From contig JAKALR010000004.1 of the NCBI GenBank assembly GCA_021824045.1, positions 1-45,115 on the forward strand: a DNA stretch of 45,115 nt, in the 5' to 3' direction. The translations under genes and the position numbers were made by a program. The notes under the pieces are model-generated. The model did not search any database. It worked only from the letters and a program-made list of their open reading frames with translations, and had not been told where the DNA came from. The stretch's first letter is position 1, and every line of letters starts with the position of its first letter. This DNA is from a bacterium (GTDB lineage: Bacteria > Patescibacteriota > Minisyncoccia > UBA6257 > GWB1-50-10). This document shows positions 44,438 through 45,115 of the stretch, in pieces.

Positions 44438-44490
44438 GTCTATTTCCGTTCCTATCTACCTTATATCTATTTATATCCCGTTGTATCCTC
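44438..44490 (+). repeat. right flanking (inverted) repeat of S23 gene
   Basis: tctatttccgttcctatctaccttatatctatttatatcccgttgtatcc. Confidence 0.5.
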
Positions 44491-44567
44491 TGATTTTCGT
44501 AACACTTCAGATATTCCCTCGTTTTATCTACTGTACCGATAGCAATTCCAGTTTTTTGCACCGATTC

Positions 44568-44595
44568 TTGAAAGTTTCCCGTAATTTGTTATAAT
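44568..44595 (+). promoter_or_regulatory. sigma70-type promoter
   Basis: TTGAAA-16 nt-TATAAT. Confidence 0.65.
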
Positions 44596-44601
44596 AGAAT
44601 C

Positions 44602-44752
44602 AAGAGTTAGAGCTTGGAAGTGAGGCCAGGCGCTAATGGAGTAGAACTGTCAAAATCCGCCTCACGGCGGATTTGCGCGTATAAAGGGCATCCCCCTCTG
44701 CGCGGTTCATATTCATAGCACCAAACCTCGCCTCCTCGCGAGGATTTTTTGT
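44602..44752 (+). ncRNA. candidate structured non-coding RNA
   Basis: strong promoter, hairpin AAATCCGCCTCACGGCGGATTT, terminator CCTCG...CGAGGATTTTTT, no ORF. Confidence 0.45.
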
Positions 44753-44952
44753 GAGTTTATCTACCGCGTTCCTGTATCTCCATCCCTATCCTGTATATCC
44801 GTAAATATCTGTTCAAGTGGTTACTAGTGCCGTCGGCGGATCTGATCGAACGATTTCGCAGGGCGGCATTCCGAAAAAATGTGTCAAAGGTCGACTCTGC
44901 CTCAAAAAAGGCGGGGAAAATAGTAAAAATATTGTCGAAAATAAAAATAAAA

Positions 44953-45115
44953 ATGAAAATGAATAGTTTTAGTCGAAAAGCAATATCAGTAGGATTGGTT
45001 TTCGCGACCGCTTTGTGGTTCGCGGGTTCCAGTTTTGCTCCTTTGGCTTCTGCTGCCGGTCTTTCGACTCAGCAAGTTGACTCAATTTTGAGTTTATTGC
45101 AGAGCTTCGGAGCTG
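44953..45115 (+). CDS. secreted protein, N-terminus only (truncated by window end)
   Basis: MKMNSFSRKAISVGLVFATALWFAGSSFAPLASAAGLSTQQVDSILSLLQSFGA; signal peptide. Confidence 0.65.
   Translation, partial: MKMNSFSRKAISVGLVFATALWFAGSSFAPLASAAGLSTQQVDSILSLLQSFGA

Noticed and set aside
1-45115. Alternative genetic code (UGA = Gly, seen in some CPR lineages)
   Set aside because: Core genes (argS, trpS, ileS, gpmI, rny, clp) are full length with the standard bacterial code

Overview
This 45 kb window looks like chromosomal DNA from a Patescibacteria/CPR (Parcubacteria-like) bacterium. The taxonomy is inferred from gene content, repeat style and the standard code (TGG Trp, normal TGA stops); it was not searched. 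Most of it is core or semi-core genes: a GlmM-family mutase, murB, two Clp-type AAA+ ATPases, Nudix, infC-rpmI-rplT, ssrA-smpB, argS, ileS, trpS, RNase J, a PGI/PMI, a family-5 substrate-binding protein, secG, an ECF sigma module, HU, RNase Y, gpmI, a Cas2-fold/PaaX-like regulator, phhB, DedA, Fic, a CofE-like protein, a cobalamin adenosyltransferase, MgtC, a cysteine desulfurase, SIMPL, HtrA and a four-helix-bundle (S23) protein. There are five tRNAs, tmRNA, and a tRNA-Phe split by a group I intron. The most notable observations are: (1) an isoleucyl-tRNA synthetase with a complete histidine-phosphatase domain embedded in it; (2) structured elements downstream of several tRNA/tmRNA genes that carry an inverted copy of that gene's own T-arm and, in the clearest cases, a direct copy of its 3' end; (3) two perfect 34-bp palindromes with compensatory differences flanking the Cas2-fold gene; (4) three related leader mini-ORF elements whose right end supplies the start codon of the next gene; (5) palindromic repeats inserted in frame in IscS and IleRS; (6) an infC leader that can base-pair over the start codon; (7) a membrane-anchored Clp ATPase with a degenerate first AAA domain. 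No CRISPR array was seen. Everything is by eye from the sequence and the supplied ORF track; no searches or folding were run.
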